Shown: positions 36,774 through 47,420 of the stretch, in pieces
Layout of the letters: each line of letters opens with the position of its first letter
How positions within the stretch are numbered: the first letter of the stretch is position 1
Assembly (NCBI RefSeq): GCF_009905375.1
Contig: NC_133650.1
Coordinates: 145,832,476-145,896,475 of the forward strand
Length of the DNA: 64,000 nucleotides
Direction: 5' to 3'
DNA from: Apium graveolens
Lineage: Eukaryota; Streptophyta; Magnoliopsida; Apiales; Apiaceae
Notes under the pieces: model-generated
The model's database searches: none
Seen by the model: the letters and a program-made list of their open reading frames with translations, nothing else
What the model was told of the DNA's origin: nothing
Made by a program: the position numbers and the translations under genes

Positions 36774-36926
36774 GTGGAGATGATTTATTTGATACTGTTT
36801 CCAAGCATATAACCTGTGTGTGTGAGTTTGAATAAAAGGTCGAGTAATATTGTGAAAAGAGAATTATTTAACTAATAAGTGATCGTAACGACCCGAATTC
36901 ACGACCTTGGATTTGGGGGTGTTACA

Positions 36927-37733
36927 ATAAGTATATTGGAGTATCTTGTAACTTCATCTTTTAAACTTATATCTAGTAAATGATTATCTTGTGCATCTCA
37001 AAGATTTTCAGAAAAACGTTGAGACAAGGTTAGATATATGAGATCACCTTGCAACAATATTTTTATACAGTTATAAACTGGAACTCTGTGGATGTTATAA
37101 ATATCATAGGATTTCAATTATTGTGAAAAGTATATATATATATATGTATATATATACTGAATATTTTGTGACTTGGTCGCGTTAAGATATGAGCTTGGTT
37201 CATTTCTTCTTGACCAAGACTTTCATGAGTACTATGAGAATGCTCATATATTGTTAATCATTATATATATTATTTTGGTGGGCTTGTTGCTCACCCTTGC
37301 TTTCTTCTTTCATCACACAACAACAGATAGAAAAGATGAACAAGACCAAGCTTCCAATTCGTAAGCGGTTAGGAAACGTTCCGCAGTTTTCTGGAAGCGT
37401 TGATGCCGCCGTAGCTGAGGTAGGTGCTACCAATAGGCTAGGTTTTCAACTATTAATGAACCAGACTTATGTATAATATGAATTGTAATAATGGCAAGGA
37501 ATATGTAAATTATTCAGAAACCCTTTTAAGGTGTAACGGTTTATAATTGAGGAATAAAATGACTTATGTTATTTTTGGCATTCATCTCTGGGACTATAAC
37601 TTATGGTGTGTGTTTGTGTATATTGTGGGGTCACAGTACTCAGTAGTCGGTTGATTGTTAAGATTAAGTATTGATAAGGGAAACGGAACTCGTGACAACC
37701 CGAATCCCCGACCCCGGATTTGGGGGTGTTACA
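36927..37733 (+). repeat. C-type LTR, 3' part only
   Basis: Matches about 54391-55185 of the complete C LTR and ends GGATTTGGGGGTGTTACA. Its left part is cut by element B. To the right, instead of a PBS, D pol begins at once (37734). It is therefore the right end of a C-LTR element that had inserted in D; aaatt at 37734-37738 would be its duplicated target. Confidence 0.85.
37336..37476 (+). CDS. Candidate LTR micro-ORF, family C (truncated LTR copy)
   Basis: 46 codons from ATG (MNKTKLPIRKRLGNVPQF...) to TAA. Close to the 48-codon frame at 54789-54935; the two differ by silent and replacement changes but no frameshift until the last residues. See 36681-36773 for the shared pattern. Confidence 0.35.
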   Translation: MNKTKLPIRKRLGNVPQFSGSVDAAVAEVGATNRLGFQLLMNQTYV

Positions 37734-38401
37734 AAATTGGAACGTTCATTTGCTCTTAATTGAGTTTTCCTACAACAACAGTTATCATGCGAGTATTGGC
37801 ATGCCGCCTTATGAAGAGTTGTATGGAAGAAAGTGTAGGTCCCCTACTTATTGGGACGAAGTTGGTGAGTGGAAGTTAATTGGCCCAGAGCTAGTTCAAC
37901 AAACGAAGGAAAAGGTAGAAATGATTCGAAAAAGGTTAATTGTAGCTCAAGATCACCAAGCAAAGTACGCAAATCAAGAACGGAAAGATGTGTAATTTGA
38001 ATCTAGAGACAAAGTCTTGTTAAAGATATCTCCTTGGAAAGGAAGGGAAGTTGAGTCCTAGGTACATTGGACCATTTGAAGTATTGCGACGAGTTGGGAA
38101 AGTGGCGTATGAATTGGCGCTACCTCCGCAAATGCAACATCTGCACAATGTATTTCATGTCTCTCTTCTAAAGAAGTATAATGCTGATGCGAGCCATGTG
38201 ATCGAGTTGGAACCAGTGGAAATCCAATTAGATTTGTCCTATGTGGAACAACCAGTGCGAATTTTGGATCGAAAAGAAAGGACACTTAGAAATAAAGTTG
38301 TACCTCTAGTTAGAGTGTTATGGAGAAATCCATTAGTCGAAGAATCGACTTGGGAATTAGAAAGCGAAATGAAAGAAAAGTATCCCCATCTATTTGCTTA
38401 G
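37734..38401 (+). pseudogene. D pol C-terminus: integrase end and chromodomain
   Basis: Starts in mid-protein right after the C-type LTR end: NWNVHLLLIEFSYNN and [22 protein letters not shown] match the integrase stretch after the catalytic Glu in G. Then the linker GPELVQQTKEKVEMIRKR, a stop at 37993-37995, and a deletion of about 20 bp near 38040 that shifts the frame. From 38051 the GPF module ([15 protein letters not shown]) and the chromodomain region ending [21 protein letters not shown] are open to TAG at 38399. Upstream gag, PR and RT are not in the window. Confidence 0.9.
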
Positions 38402-38428
38402 ATTAGATTCTGGGGACAGAATCCTTTT

Positions 38429-38441
38429 AAGGAGGGTAGAT
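38429..38441 (+). other. Polypurine tract of D
   Basis: aaggagggtagat directly before TGTGACGACTG. Confidence 0.85.
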
Positions 38442-39369
38442 TGTGACGACTGAGAATTTTGTGACGTAATTAAGTCAATAAAGTATGTGTTATGTGATGT
38501 GATTATAATTATGTGACTAAGTCATGATTAATTTTCTTTTCTATATATTAGAGTATGGGAGCGTAAATAAAAATGTTCCAATTTAAAGAGTCAGCTTAGA
38601 AGTTAAGCAGTGATGTCGGGCTATCAGGTAGAACGGAACCCGTCCTAATAGGGAGATAAAGAATACAAAATGTAAAGTATGTGTGATTGAATGAACTAAA
38701 TGTTTGAATAAAGTATTTCGTCCTAAGTGACGTGTTGATTGATAATGATAATGGGAAGCTCAATCGAAATGCTGAGCGTCGGGCCGTCAGGCTGAACGTG
38801 ACCCGGTACGCGTAAAAGAGGATAAAGATTAAAGAAGGATAAATTCTATGATCAGACCAGAGTCATTACGTGATTATATATGTGAGATTGTTTTCTGTGT
38901 GCATGACTATGTGTTCTGTGAATATTTTATGAATTTTAAAGGGATTATGTGACTTAAATAAAGGTTTAATTAACCTTCGCGCATTTTTATAAAATCATTC
39001 GAGTAAGATAAAAACATGGGATTTGTTCTAATATCTTCTTAGTAGTCCCAGAGACTTTTTAAAAATGATGAGTGAATTTAATTGTTGGTCTTTGCATTTT
39101 TAAATCGATTTTATGTGGAAAATATTATTATTAGAGCAAGCTTGCGAAATTCATATAAAATCAACTGTTTGCTCAAAAATCTAATATGAGTAATGGTTAA
39201 AAAGCTAATTTCGAGGCTTACGTATTAAAATTGTCATTTCCAATAAATCTCGACTTCTCGAGAGAGATACATTTTATATTAAAATTTTGTTGCATTTGAG
39301 TAAAAAGAAAAGGGACTATGAGCATGAAATGGAATTAGTAGATTACAAATTTGCCCTTGTTTTTAGTGG

Positions 39370-39440
39370 TATATAAACCCACTTCCCTCCCCCTTTTTTT
39401 CTTTTTCCTTCCGTGCACTCACTCTCCCCTTCCCTTCTCT
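39370..39440 (+). promoter_or_regulatory. Core promoter of LTR D: TATA box and pyrimidine patch
   Basis: TATATAAA at 39370-39377 followed by a dense C/T stretch (cttccctcccccttttttt and on to 39440), the arrangement of many plant TATA plus Y-patch promoters. Transcription would start near 39400. Motif-based inference. Confidence 0.6.
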
Positions 39441-41467
39441 TTTCTTTTCTTTCTCTTGAACACTCTCACTCTCTCTCGGCTCTCTCCATCTCTCATCTCC
39501 TTCACTTGCATGCAACCCTCAAATCTCATCTAAACTCAAAGATATTGCTACCTTTAGACTTTATTTTCGGTATACTCTTCGATTCCTATTTGCATGTAAG
39601 TGTTTATAGAATTTTTATTGGTTAATCACTATGGTGGTGTTCAAGGAAAACAATTTCTTGATGTAAAACTATGAGAGTGAATTCAAGCACTTTTGGGGTC
39701 ATAAACTCGAGAAGAGAGCCGTTATGGGCTCTCTCAAGTTCGACCACCACCGGCCATGATCCTAAGGAGAGCCGGTGGAGTTTCTATGATATGATAAGTG
39801 ATTGTTTTTTGGAAAAATAAAAAATTAAGGTTTGCATGTGAGTTTTTACTTCGGCTATATACTAATTAAAAGAGGAATTTGATTTTTGTAAGTTGATCTT
39901 GGTGAACACTAAGCTTATATAGCTTAAAGAGTGATTGCATGTTAGTTTTAAAGAAGATCAAGTGGTGCATGTCAATGTTTAGTCCTTAAGTTGTAAATCA
40001 TGTTCTTGCCGATTGGAAAATAAACTTAAAAGGGGATAATTTGGTGATTAAGTGGATGCTTGTTGATTGAATGAATTGATTAAAGCTAAAGTCACTAGGT
40101 AATGCTTGGTTTTGGTGTTTAAGTGAATGGAATGATCTAGTTAAGGACTAAAACAAGTGGGAAATGTGATATATAACCTTGCATGTCAAAATCCATTCTT
40201 GCATGTTTGATTTATGGAAAACCTGAATGGGTTCTAAGGAATAAAAAGAGGAATTAAGTTGGTTTTTGTCAATTATATTAACGGCTGGTGAGAACTTGAT
40301 TGCATGATAAAGATGGGGTAGTGTTTATGTTCGAATTTTGGATGATTAAAAGAAGTTGTTGATTTTGACTCTTAATGTGTTTGTGATTCGGATTTTTGAT
40401 TAAAAAGGATAAGGTTAAAGTGAGTAAATGAATCTTGTAAATTGCATTAGTTGTGCATGATTGTGTGAGATTGAAATTGAATATATGTGGATGTGTTTTG
40501 TATGTTTGGTTCGAATTAAGGAGTAAAAGAAAAAGGGAATTAAATCGTTTGATATTAAAAAAGAGCTATAAGTGATAGCTATGGTCATAAATGTTTGGTT
40601 GTGAATAAATCATGTATTCGTAAAGTTATATTAGTGTGATTTGAGAAATAGCTAAGATTAAGCAAGTACGCTTTGGTTGTTAAGGATATAAAAGTTGCGA
40701 GAAAAGGTTTATGCTATATGCTATGTGCTATGTGCTTATGTGTATAAGCTATATTCGTATACTCGAGTCAAGGATATAATCGAGTTATCGTATAGAGTGA
40801 TCGTTCCGAGAACGAGAGTTGAGAATCTGATTAAGGTTTGGTTTTATTGTAGATTCGGAGCGTGAGGGCATTCAGGCTAGGAAAGGAAAGGGTATACTAG
40901 GTGGCAGTAGTTCAACCTTCAGGAAAGCAAATCCAGAAAAGTAACTCTGATTACTTATGTAAATGGTTATAAAGAGAATGTTGTTCATACCATGTAGAGT
41001 ATTGAACTGTTTAATTATGAAACCCTGATATTGATTTGAAGTACCCTTGTTCTTGATAATCTGTTATTGATAAGCTTATTGATTCCACCCTTTGATAATC
41101 TATCCTTCCTGCTCAAATTATGTATTGAGCCATGAAATATATTAAACCCACTTATTATCCTTGTTAACCCTGTCTAATGATACCCTGTTCTTCCTGATCA
41201 CCCTATTGATCCCTAAACAAATGTTGGTCCTTCTAACTTAAGTCTTTTTTTATCCCTGATACAGAATTCTTATGTATTGTTCCTTACGTATCTTTGAATT
41301 ACTTCCTGAACTTTGTTTCTTTAAAATCTGAATTAAGAATGAGTTTCGACTTGAAAGAGTCCGAATGATTTCAAATGCTTGGTAATGATAAAATGAATTT
41401 TAGAAAACCTATTTGTTTTTCCAACTCAAGGTTTTCCAAATGAATTCCTGATGGATTGGATTGGGAC

Positions 41468-41529
41468 GTAAGAGGCTAGTGGGACTAGTCCAGTCATGGT
41501 AAGAGGCTAGCGGGGCTAGTCCAACTTAA
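41468..41529. repeat. Two 31-bp tandem units in LTR D
   Basis: Units start gtaagaggctagtggg (41468) and gtaagaggctagcggg (41499) and each ends in a tagtcca motif. Related to gtaagaggccgtggcgg...gtccag in LTR G (17601) and to three 30-bp units in LTR C (44152-44240). Confidence 0.8.
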
Positions 41530-42101
41530 GGCTGAAATTATGCCGATTGGTACCTTAAAGACCAGAATGGAGGTCGATACGGGTTGATCACCCGTATATA
41601 ATGAAATGGAAAGATAAAGTGATCCAATCAAGGGTTCTAAATGACTATTTAAAAAGGGAACTGAAACTTTCTGTTCAGTAAATTGATTCTTGAAAATGAA
41701 AATGGTTTATATTGCTTTGAAAAGAGTAGATTATGTTATTGTGAAGCTTAAAGCTCGAGAACCCTGATACTTGAATTTGTTGATCATATGATTGATTCCA
41801 TATATTGAAATATTGTTGCTTTCCTCTTTTGAAAGATCTATTCTGATCCTTTAATGATTTGTGATGAATGTCGGCTTTCGTCCTGCTTTGAGCCCTGTTC
41901 CTTGAAAGCCCCACATTATCCTTCAAAACCTTTCCTTAACCCAAAAGATGGAAATCTGCCACCTAGATCAAATAAAGTAGAATGCCCTGAGTTTGGTAAA
42001 TCATATTATGATTTGATATTGTAGAACTGCTACATAGTTACTTGCTGAGTTTTATACTCATTTGTTTTGTTTTAATCTAACCATGACAGTTAAGCAAGAA
42101 G

Positions 42102-42371
42102 ATGGCCAGGCTTAGGCGCACTGCTCGTAAGAGCGTACCTGGTGGTCCCTACCGTGTTGAGGGCTTCCAGTTGCCAGAGCAGGTAGTGGTAATTATGAGT
42201 GAGCTCGCGCCTAGAAAGAAGCGTTTAAAGATACAATGGGTTATCTGTCGGTTCCCAGCCGGAATTGATATTGTTTATTTAATAATATTTTGGGTTTGTA
42301 AGTTATATTTTGTGATTGGTAGTTGTAATCTTGTCTCAAACTTTATCCTGTTGATCCTGTTAGTAGTTTAA
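42102..42371 (+). CDS. Candidate LTR micro-ORF, family D
   Basis: Frame of 89 codons from ATG, twelve bases after a candidate CAG acceptor. The first third is basic (MARLRRTARKSVPGG, later APRKKRLK); the last third is hydrophobic and may be chance read-through to the next stop. Same LTR position and N-terminal pattern as the B and C frames. Function unknown. Confidence 0.3.
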   Translation: MARLRRTARKSVPGGPYRVEGFQLPEQVVVIMSELAPRKKRLKIQWVICRFPAGIDIVYLIIFWVCKLYFVIGSCNLVSNFILLILLVV

Positions 42372-43483
42372 TCGGGGTTTATGCATATTTAATTATTAGA
42401 TTGGAGGTGTGTGAGTCCTCATTTCCTAACCCCGAGATTGAGGGCATCACATTTAGGGGTAGTATAAATTGGAAAATCTTGAGATGTTGGGACTGTTGTA
42501 ATGAAGTATGGATGGATTTTGGTTGTGATGTTGATTGTGGGTGGATTTGTGGATTGATTGGAGCAGTTTAAAATTTGGTAATCGCGTAAACATAGCCGTC
42601 GTAATTCCTGATTTACCTTAGACTGTTTTAGTTCTTAAATCCAGGACCCGTGAACTCACTGTAAGAGTCTGACCATTGCCATGTTTAGATAGTTCATGTT
42701 GCGAGCTTAGTTTTGATATGTGGTTCGCTTGAATCCGATGTATGGTTTTGGAGAAACGATCGTTTTAAGTAACGGCATTTCACGAACGAACCATTACCCC
42801 TCGCCTTACTTTGAAACCTTGGTTAAGGCCCTTAAATGACTAATTCGAGTATGAAAAATTATGTAAAGTGAGTTAGGCAGTTGGTAGGGGACTCGCGAAA
42901 GAATCGCCTTAAAATTCTTAATGGTTAATTTATAAAAAATGGTGGAGCCGAGGGTACTCGAGCGACTTAAGTGAATCGTTAAGCGCAAAAGCGAACGTTA
43001 GGGTCTAATTGGTTAAAGTATAGATTCTTAAGCGACTTTGGTTTAATTCCAACTTATATGATGTTTATAGGTTACCAGACTCGTCCCAGGCCTTTTATCA
43101 CCTCCAGTCGCTCAGGCAAGTTTTCTACCCGTTATACTGTTGTTGTGATGTAAATATTTGTATATGCATTATCTTGTGATAAGTGCATGATTGTTATTAG
43201 CAAATTTTGCGATATATTGGAGCATGATGATATGGTATATATGCATGTCTATTTCGTAATCTTGATATCTAATTGTTGATTTGAATGCTTATAAACTGCA
43301 TAATACCTATGCTAGAGATAAGCAGTAGTTGCGTATACCCTTAGTATAGGGGACCCAAAGGTGAACATTTTTCTAAACCGGGAGTCGATGTTCCCGAGTA
43401 TATTATATATATATTTATATATATATGTAGATAGTTTTCAAAACTATTAATCGAATAAGGTTTATTCGATAACTTTATTTTAT

Positions 43484-43643
43484 TTAATGAATATTATTTT
43501 GAATATTCATTCGAGGACTTATGACTCCGCTTGTTTTAGTTAATGAATATTATTTTGAATATTCATTCGAGGACTTATGACTCCGCTTATTTTATTTAAT
43601 GAATATTATTTTGAATATTCATTCGAGGACTTATGACTCCGCT
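43484..43643. repeat. Three 56/57-bp tandem units with hairpins, LTR C
   Basis: Units begin at 43484, 43540 and 43597. Each holds ATGAATATT then six bases then AATATTCAT, a perfect 9-bp inverted repeat, followed by cgaggacttatgactccgc. The same three units are at 53258-53420 in the 3' LTR. Confidence 0.9.
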
Positions 43644-44151
43644 CCTTTTAATAAATAATATTCTTTATTTTATTACAGAATAATGTTTCGATAATCAAAC
43701 TTATTTTCGATTATTTAAATAAAGATCGTACTTTCTTATAAGTATATCTTTGGTTATTTATTATTCATTTCAAGTATGAGTCTTAAAACTTCTACTTCAA
43801 TTATTTTTATAGAGATTATCCTTTATGAGAATATTATTTAAATAATAATATTCAGATATTCTCCGACATATCGGGACTGATTTATTTTATTAAATCAGTA
43901 TTACTCCAAACATTCTTAAAAATGTTTTCGAGTTTTCAAAATGATTTTGAAAGTTAAAGCGGATCCCAACACTCATTTTTATATTTAAGATCTTCCTTTC
44001 AAAGGGGATTTAAATACTCGCTCAAAACTTAAGGGATCCGGCTCTGTGGTGTATTTTATATTCGCAACAAGGTTGTTGTTTTGAGAAAACATTTTGATTA
44101 CTTGCCCAATGTTCGGGAAGTAAGTCCATCTATTTGAGTCGGCAAAAGCAA

Positions 44152-44240
44152 CATGGGCTCAGTGGGCGTCCATGAAAGTGTAAGTGGCTCAGTGGGAGTC
44201 CAACAATGCGTAAGTGGCTGACTGGCAGTCCAGCATAGGT
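44152..44240. repeat. Three 30-bp tandem units in LTR C
   Basis: Units built on gtaagtggctcagtgggagtcca, starting near 44152 (partial), 44180 and 44210. Also in the 3' LTR near 53930-54010. Related to units in LTRs D and G. Confidence 0.8.
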
Positions 44241-45415
44241 CCTAATGCGGCCAGGGTGAGGACCAATGGGGAATTCGTCCATCTACTAGTAGAAAATGTT
44301 ACTTATTGGTATCTTTGCCTGATCAGCAAGATATCAGATTTATGCCAAGTATTTCTCCTTTCCAAATTCATTGGATATTGCAACTCTGTTTATAATTTTC
44401 ATAACAGAGGTTTTCAAGGAGTGTATGAAATGTATATATATAGGTGTATATATATATCGGGACTTAATGAAGTATCTCGTAACTTCATTATTTATAATGA
44501 TATGTCAAAGATTGAATCTATCCAAGTCTTTTCTTGTAGTCTCACCTATGTGATGAACTTTTGAAACTGATTATACCTTGAACGGTGGTAGTTCAAGTAG
44601 TATTCAGAAAAGATATAAGTATATTGGAGTATCTTGTAACTTCATCTTTTCAACTTATATATGGTTAATGATTATCTTATGCATGATAAAGATTTTCACA
44701 AAAACGTTGAGACAAGGTTAGATATATGAGTTCACCTTGCAACAATATTTTTATACAGTTATAAACTGGAACTCTGTGTATATTATGCATGGAAGAGGAC
44801 TTCCAAGATTTTGAAAAGTATATATACATATATACTGAATATTTTGTGACTTGGTCGCGATAAGATATCAAACTTGGTTCATTTTTAATTGACCAAGACT
44901 TTCATGAGTACTATGAGGATGCTCACATATTGTAAATCATTATACATATTATTTTGGTGGGCTTGTTGCTCACCCTTGTTTTCTTCTTTCATCACACAAC
45001 AACAGATAGAAAAGTTGAACAGGACCAAGCTCCCAATTCGCAAGTGGTTAGGAAATGTTCCGCAGTTTTCTGGAGGCGTTGATGCCGCAGTAGCTGAGGT
45101 AGGAATTACCAATAGGGTAGGCTTTCAACTTTTGATGCACCTGACTTATGTATCTATATGAATTGTAAGAATGGCAAGGAAATGTAAATTTATTCAGAAA
45201 CCCTTTTGTGGTATAATGACTTATAATTGTGGAATAAAATAACTTGTGTTATTTTTGATATTCATCTCTGAGACTATAACTTGTGGTGTGTGTGTGTATA
45301 TTTTGGGGTCACAGTGCGCAGTGGTTGGTTGTTTATTAAGATTCAGAGTTGTTAAGAGAATTGGAACTCGTGACAACCCGGATCCCCGACCCCGGATTTG
45401 GGGGTGTTACAGAAA

Positions 45416-45428
45416 TGGTATCAGAGCC
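45416..45428 (+). other. Primer binding site of E (initiator tRNA-Met)
   Basis: TGGTATCAGAGCC, five bases after the LTR; exact to the usual form. Confidence 0.93.
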
Positions 45429-45568
45429 AAGCGTTATAAACCTCAGAGATGATGCGACGTTAAGATAAGAAGTTCACTAAGATAATAAGAACTCTTGCCA
45501 AGTTCATAGTCAGACCACCTAACGTAGTACTGATAGTTAAAACCCTTATAGGAACCTTTATAAATATC

Positions 45569-46462
45569 ATGATAGTAACATAGTTCGTGATCATATAGGG
45601 CAGCGGGGCACCGAACCCTGAGGTCCAGGAGCATTAGCATGAGGATGTTTTATTACATGTTGGAGATCAAATTGTGAATCCGATAGAGTACCCTAACGAG
45701 GGACCGGATGAGATTCATTTTGGGAATATTGCAGTTGAGGATGTTATCCCAGAAGGGATTGCTGCTGAGCAGGATCTCATGGAGGATCCTGACGAAAATA
45801 AAGAGAGGACCCCTGAGGAATTGATGACCGTAGTCAGGGCGACTACCAGAGCTAGAATGGTCGCGAGGGTGGCACTAGAGGATGAAGAGTTACCAAGGGC
45901 ACAGAGGATAATGAAGGCAGAAGGAGTGGAGCCTTCCATGACACCAATTATACCAGTATCAAACCCTCTACAGAGCCCAACACCTACTGAGGAAACCCTC
46001 TACATCCATGAGTTTCCACCAATTCCTGTTCCCTCCCCTATACAGAGCCCAACACCTACTGAGGAAATGCCACCTTTATCTCCTGTACCATTGTCACCTG
46101 ATACCGTGCTTGGTTATCCATTTGGATCTCCTGGGCCTGCACCACCTGCACCCCATGGACTGCTAGATGCTACCACTCAGGCTTCTCTTATCGCCGATTA
46201 TCATATGACGTAGGGTGGACTGTCTGAGGCCCGTAATGTTAGGAGTGATCTGTTGGATCGACTTACTGCACCGAGGATTGAGGGCGGGGTACTTCTGGCA
46301 GGATTAACTTATAGCATGGAAAGGATTGAGGCTACCACCCGAATTACAGCTAGAGGCCATCTTGAGGGTCAGATTGATCCAGCTTTACTTGCGACTGTCT
46401 TAGACCTCATCACCGCTTTAATGGAGCAGGTTAGGGATGTCATGCGTGCCCGCATTTCTTGA
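45569..46462 (+). pseudogene. E leader ORF (between PBS and gag), function unknown
   Basis: One reading frame of 298 codons, from ATG 45569 to the stop after ARIS at 46462, broken only by four TAG codons (45581, 45596, 45635, 46211) and no frameshift. Every break could be a CAG to TAG change. Content: an acidic N-terminal part (EGPDEIHFGNIAVEDVIPEG), a Pro-rich middle with QSPTPTEE twice, then a helix-prone C-terminal part (LLDRLTAPRIEGGVLL; LDLITALMEQVRDVMRARIS). No known domain recognised. It is followed by a 415-bp gap and then gag. While gag and pol of E are wrecked, this frame is well kept. A similar C-terminal pattern occurs in the B leader. It could be a regulatory or accessory protein of this lineage. 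Confidence 0.5.
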
Positions 46463-46877
46463 TCCATAATAGTGTGCAGAGTCTGAGCAACCAAACAAGA
46501 ATTGCATGCAGCACCACTTTTAGAGGATTAGCCTAAGTTATGAATGATTAGTTTTAATGACTAGATGATTATCGGTGGTAGTACTTTTGGGATAGAAGCG
46601 ATCAGGCCAAATGATGTAAATCTCTTTCATGTGTTCAGTTGTTGTACCCTCGAACAAATGGTTATGTATATATTCGTTCATTTCAGTTCAAGATCAGTTT
46701 GTTTGGGATAAGTTTTTATTGTTAATTGCACTATTAACACTTAAGAGTGTCATGAAGTTTATAGAACTTGAGAATTCATAATTTACGATCATGTAAGGAC
46801 TGAACGAGGGAAAGACTTAAGCAAAGTAAGTGAGACAAATATCAAGAGATTCTCAATATTTTTTTCTCTCAAGCATT
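46463..46877 (+). other. Spacer between leader ORF and gag of E
   Basis: 415 bp, AT-rich, nothing recognised. The end (ttttttctctcaagcatt) is pyrimidine-rich just before the gag ATG. Confidence 0.5.
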
Positions 46878-47420
46878 ATGCCCCCACGAAGAGTAAGATT
46901 TGGGGCAAACCCTGAATGTGATAATCAGGGAGGTTGTAATAAAGGTACAAGGAACCCAAAACGTAATGAAGTGGAAAATGAGGATTTTAAAATAAAAGAT
47001 GACCCCGATTATAGGGAGTAGAAAGAAATATTTAGACTAAGAAAACATAACTCGAGAAAGGAAGGGAGCACCAGGACGGTACTCTTATGAGGCAATTCAT
47101 GGACCTGCCTAAACAAAACTAATACTTTTACCCCCCAAACACCACCCTGAGGAAACAATGTAGTGGGAAATTCTTTCAAGGCCTTTCAGTCGCTAAGCTC
47201 TCAGAGTTCCAAGGAACAAGTTGACCCAATCGAGGCAAGAGCCTGGCTAAAGGAAATAGGGGAATGGTTTTATATTCTAAATGATTGATGAAGCACAAAA
47301 GACTGACTTGTCACTTACCTTCCTAAGAGAGAGGCCACCCGCTGGTGGAAGGCTAAGGAAGATAGAGAGATAGTGTAAAATATTTAGAGCCAGAACAAAG
47401 CGGACGAGTATGATAAATTA
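46878..47420 (+). pseudogene. E gag, degenerate
   Basis: Begins MPPRRVRFGANPE at ATG 46878, the same start word as B. The first frame stops after about 47 codons. Near 47170-47290 the Retrotrans_gag core is visible in pieces: FKAFQSL, QVDPIEARAWLKEI, and RWWKAKEDREIV, as in G. No zinc knuckle could be located downstream. Confidence 0.75.

Larger units (their letters stand above)
11754..36926 (+). mobile_element. Element B: degenerate Tekay/Del-like chromovirus
   Basis: LTRs 11754-14942 plus 26674-27517 (split by G) and 33071-36926; iMet-type PBS at 27522; internal region 27518-33070; PPT before 33071. The order gag, PR, RT, RNase H, IN, chromodomain is preserved but broken by very many stops and frameshifts, so it cannot encode working enzymes. 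Its 3' LTR abuts a point inside a C-type LTR (36927 corresponds to about 54391), so B was inserted in that LTR; the base run ataag at 36927-36931 would be the duplicated target, but the left copy is not in the window. Confidence 0.9.
33071..36926 (+). repeat. 3' LTR of B
   Basis: 3856 bp, TGTAAGAACC to GGGGGTGTTACA. Compared with the 5' copy it lacks about 185 bp (junction near 33,680, at a short shared tct). Contains the (AT)n run and an intact micro-ORF. Confidence 0.94.
38442..42451 (+). repeat. LTR of D (3' LTR)
   Basis: 4010 bp, TGTGACGACTG to GAGGGCATCACA. Only one copy in the window, assigned as 3' LTR because pol and PPT precede it. It is inserted in a C-type LTR: the next base, 42452, corresponds to about 52221 of the complete C LTR. 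It holds a clear core promoter, two 31-bp tandem units at 41468-41529 and a longer micro-ORF. Confidence 0.9.
42452..45411 (+). repeat. 5' LTR of E, C-type, first 1.1 kb missing
   Basis: Matches 52221-55185 closely and ends GGATTTGGGGGTGTTACA before the PBS. Contains three 57-bp units, three 30-bp units, and the micro-ORF frame with TTG (45015) in place of ATG, open to 45161. Confidence 0.92.

Noticed and set aside
39351..39625. Two overlapping Pro/Leu/Ser-rich frames in LTR D
   Set aside because: They are translations of the pyrimidine-rich core promoter in two frames.
36927..45411. The two incomplete C-type LTR pieces as halves of one LTR split by D
   Set aside because: Their contents overlap: 36927-37733 corresponds to the same 0.8 kb that ends 42452-45411. 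They are two separate LTRs.
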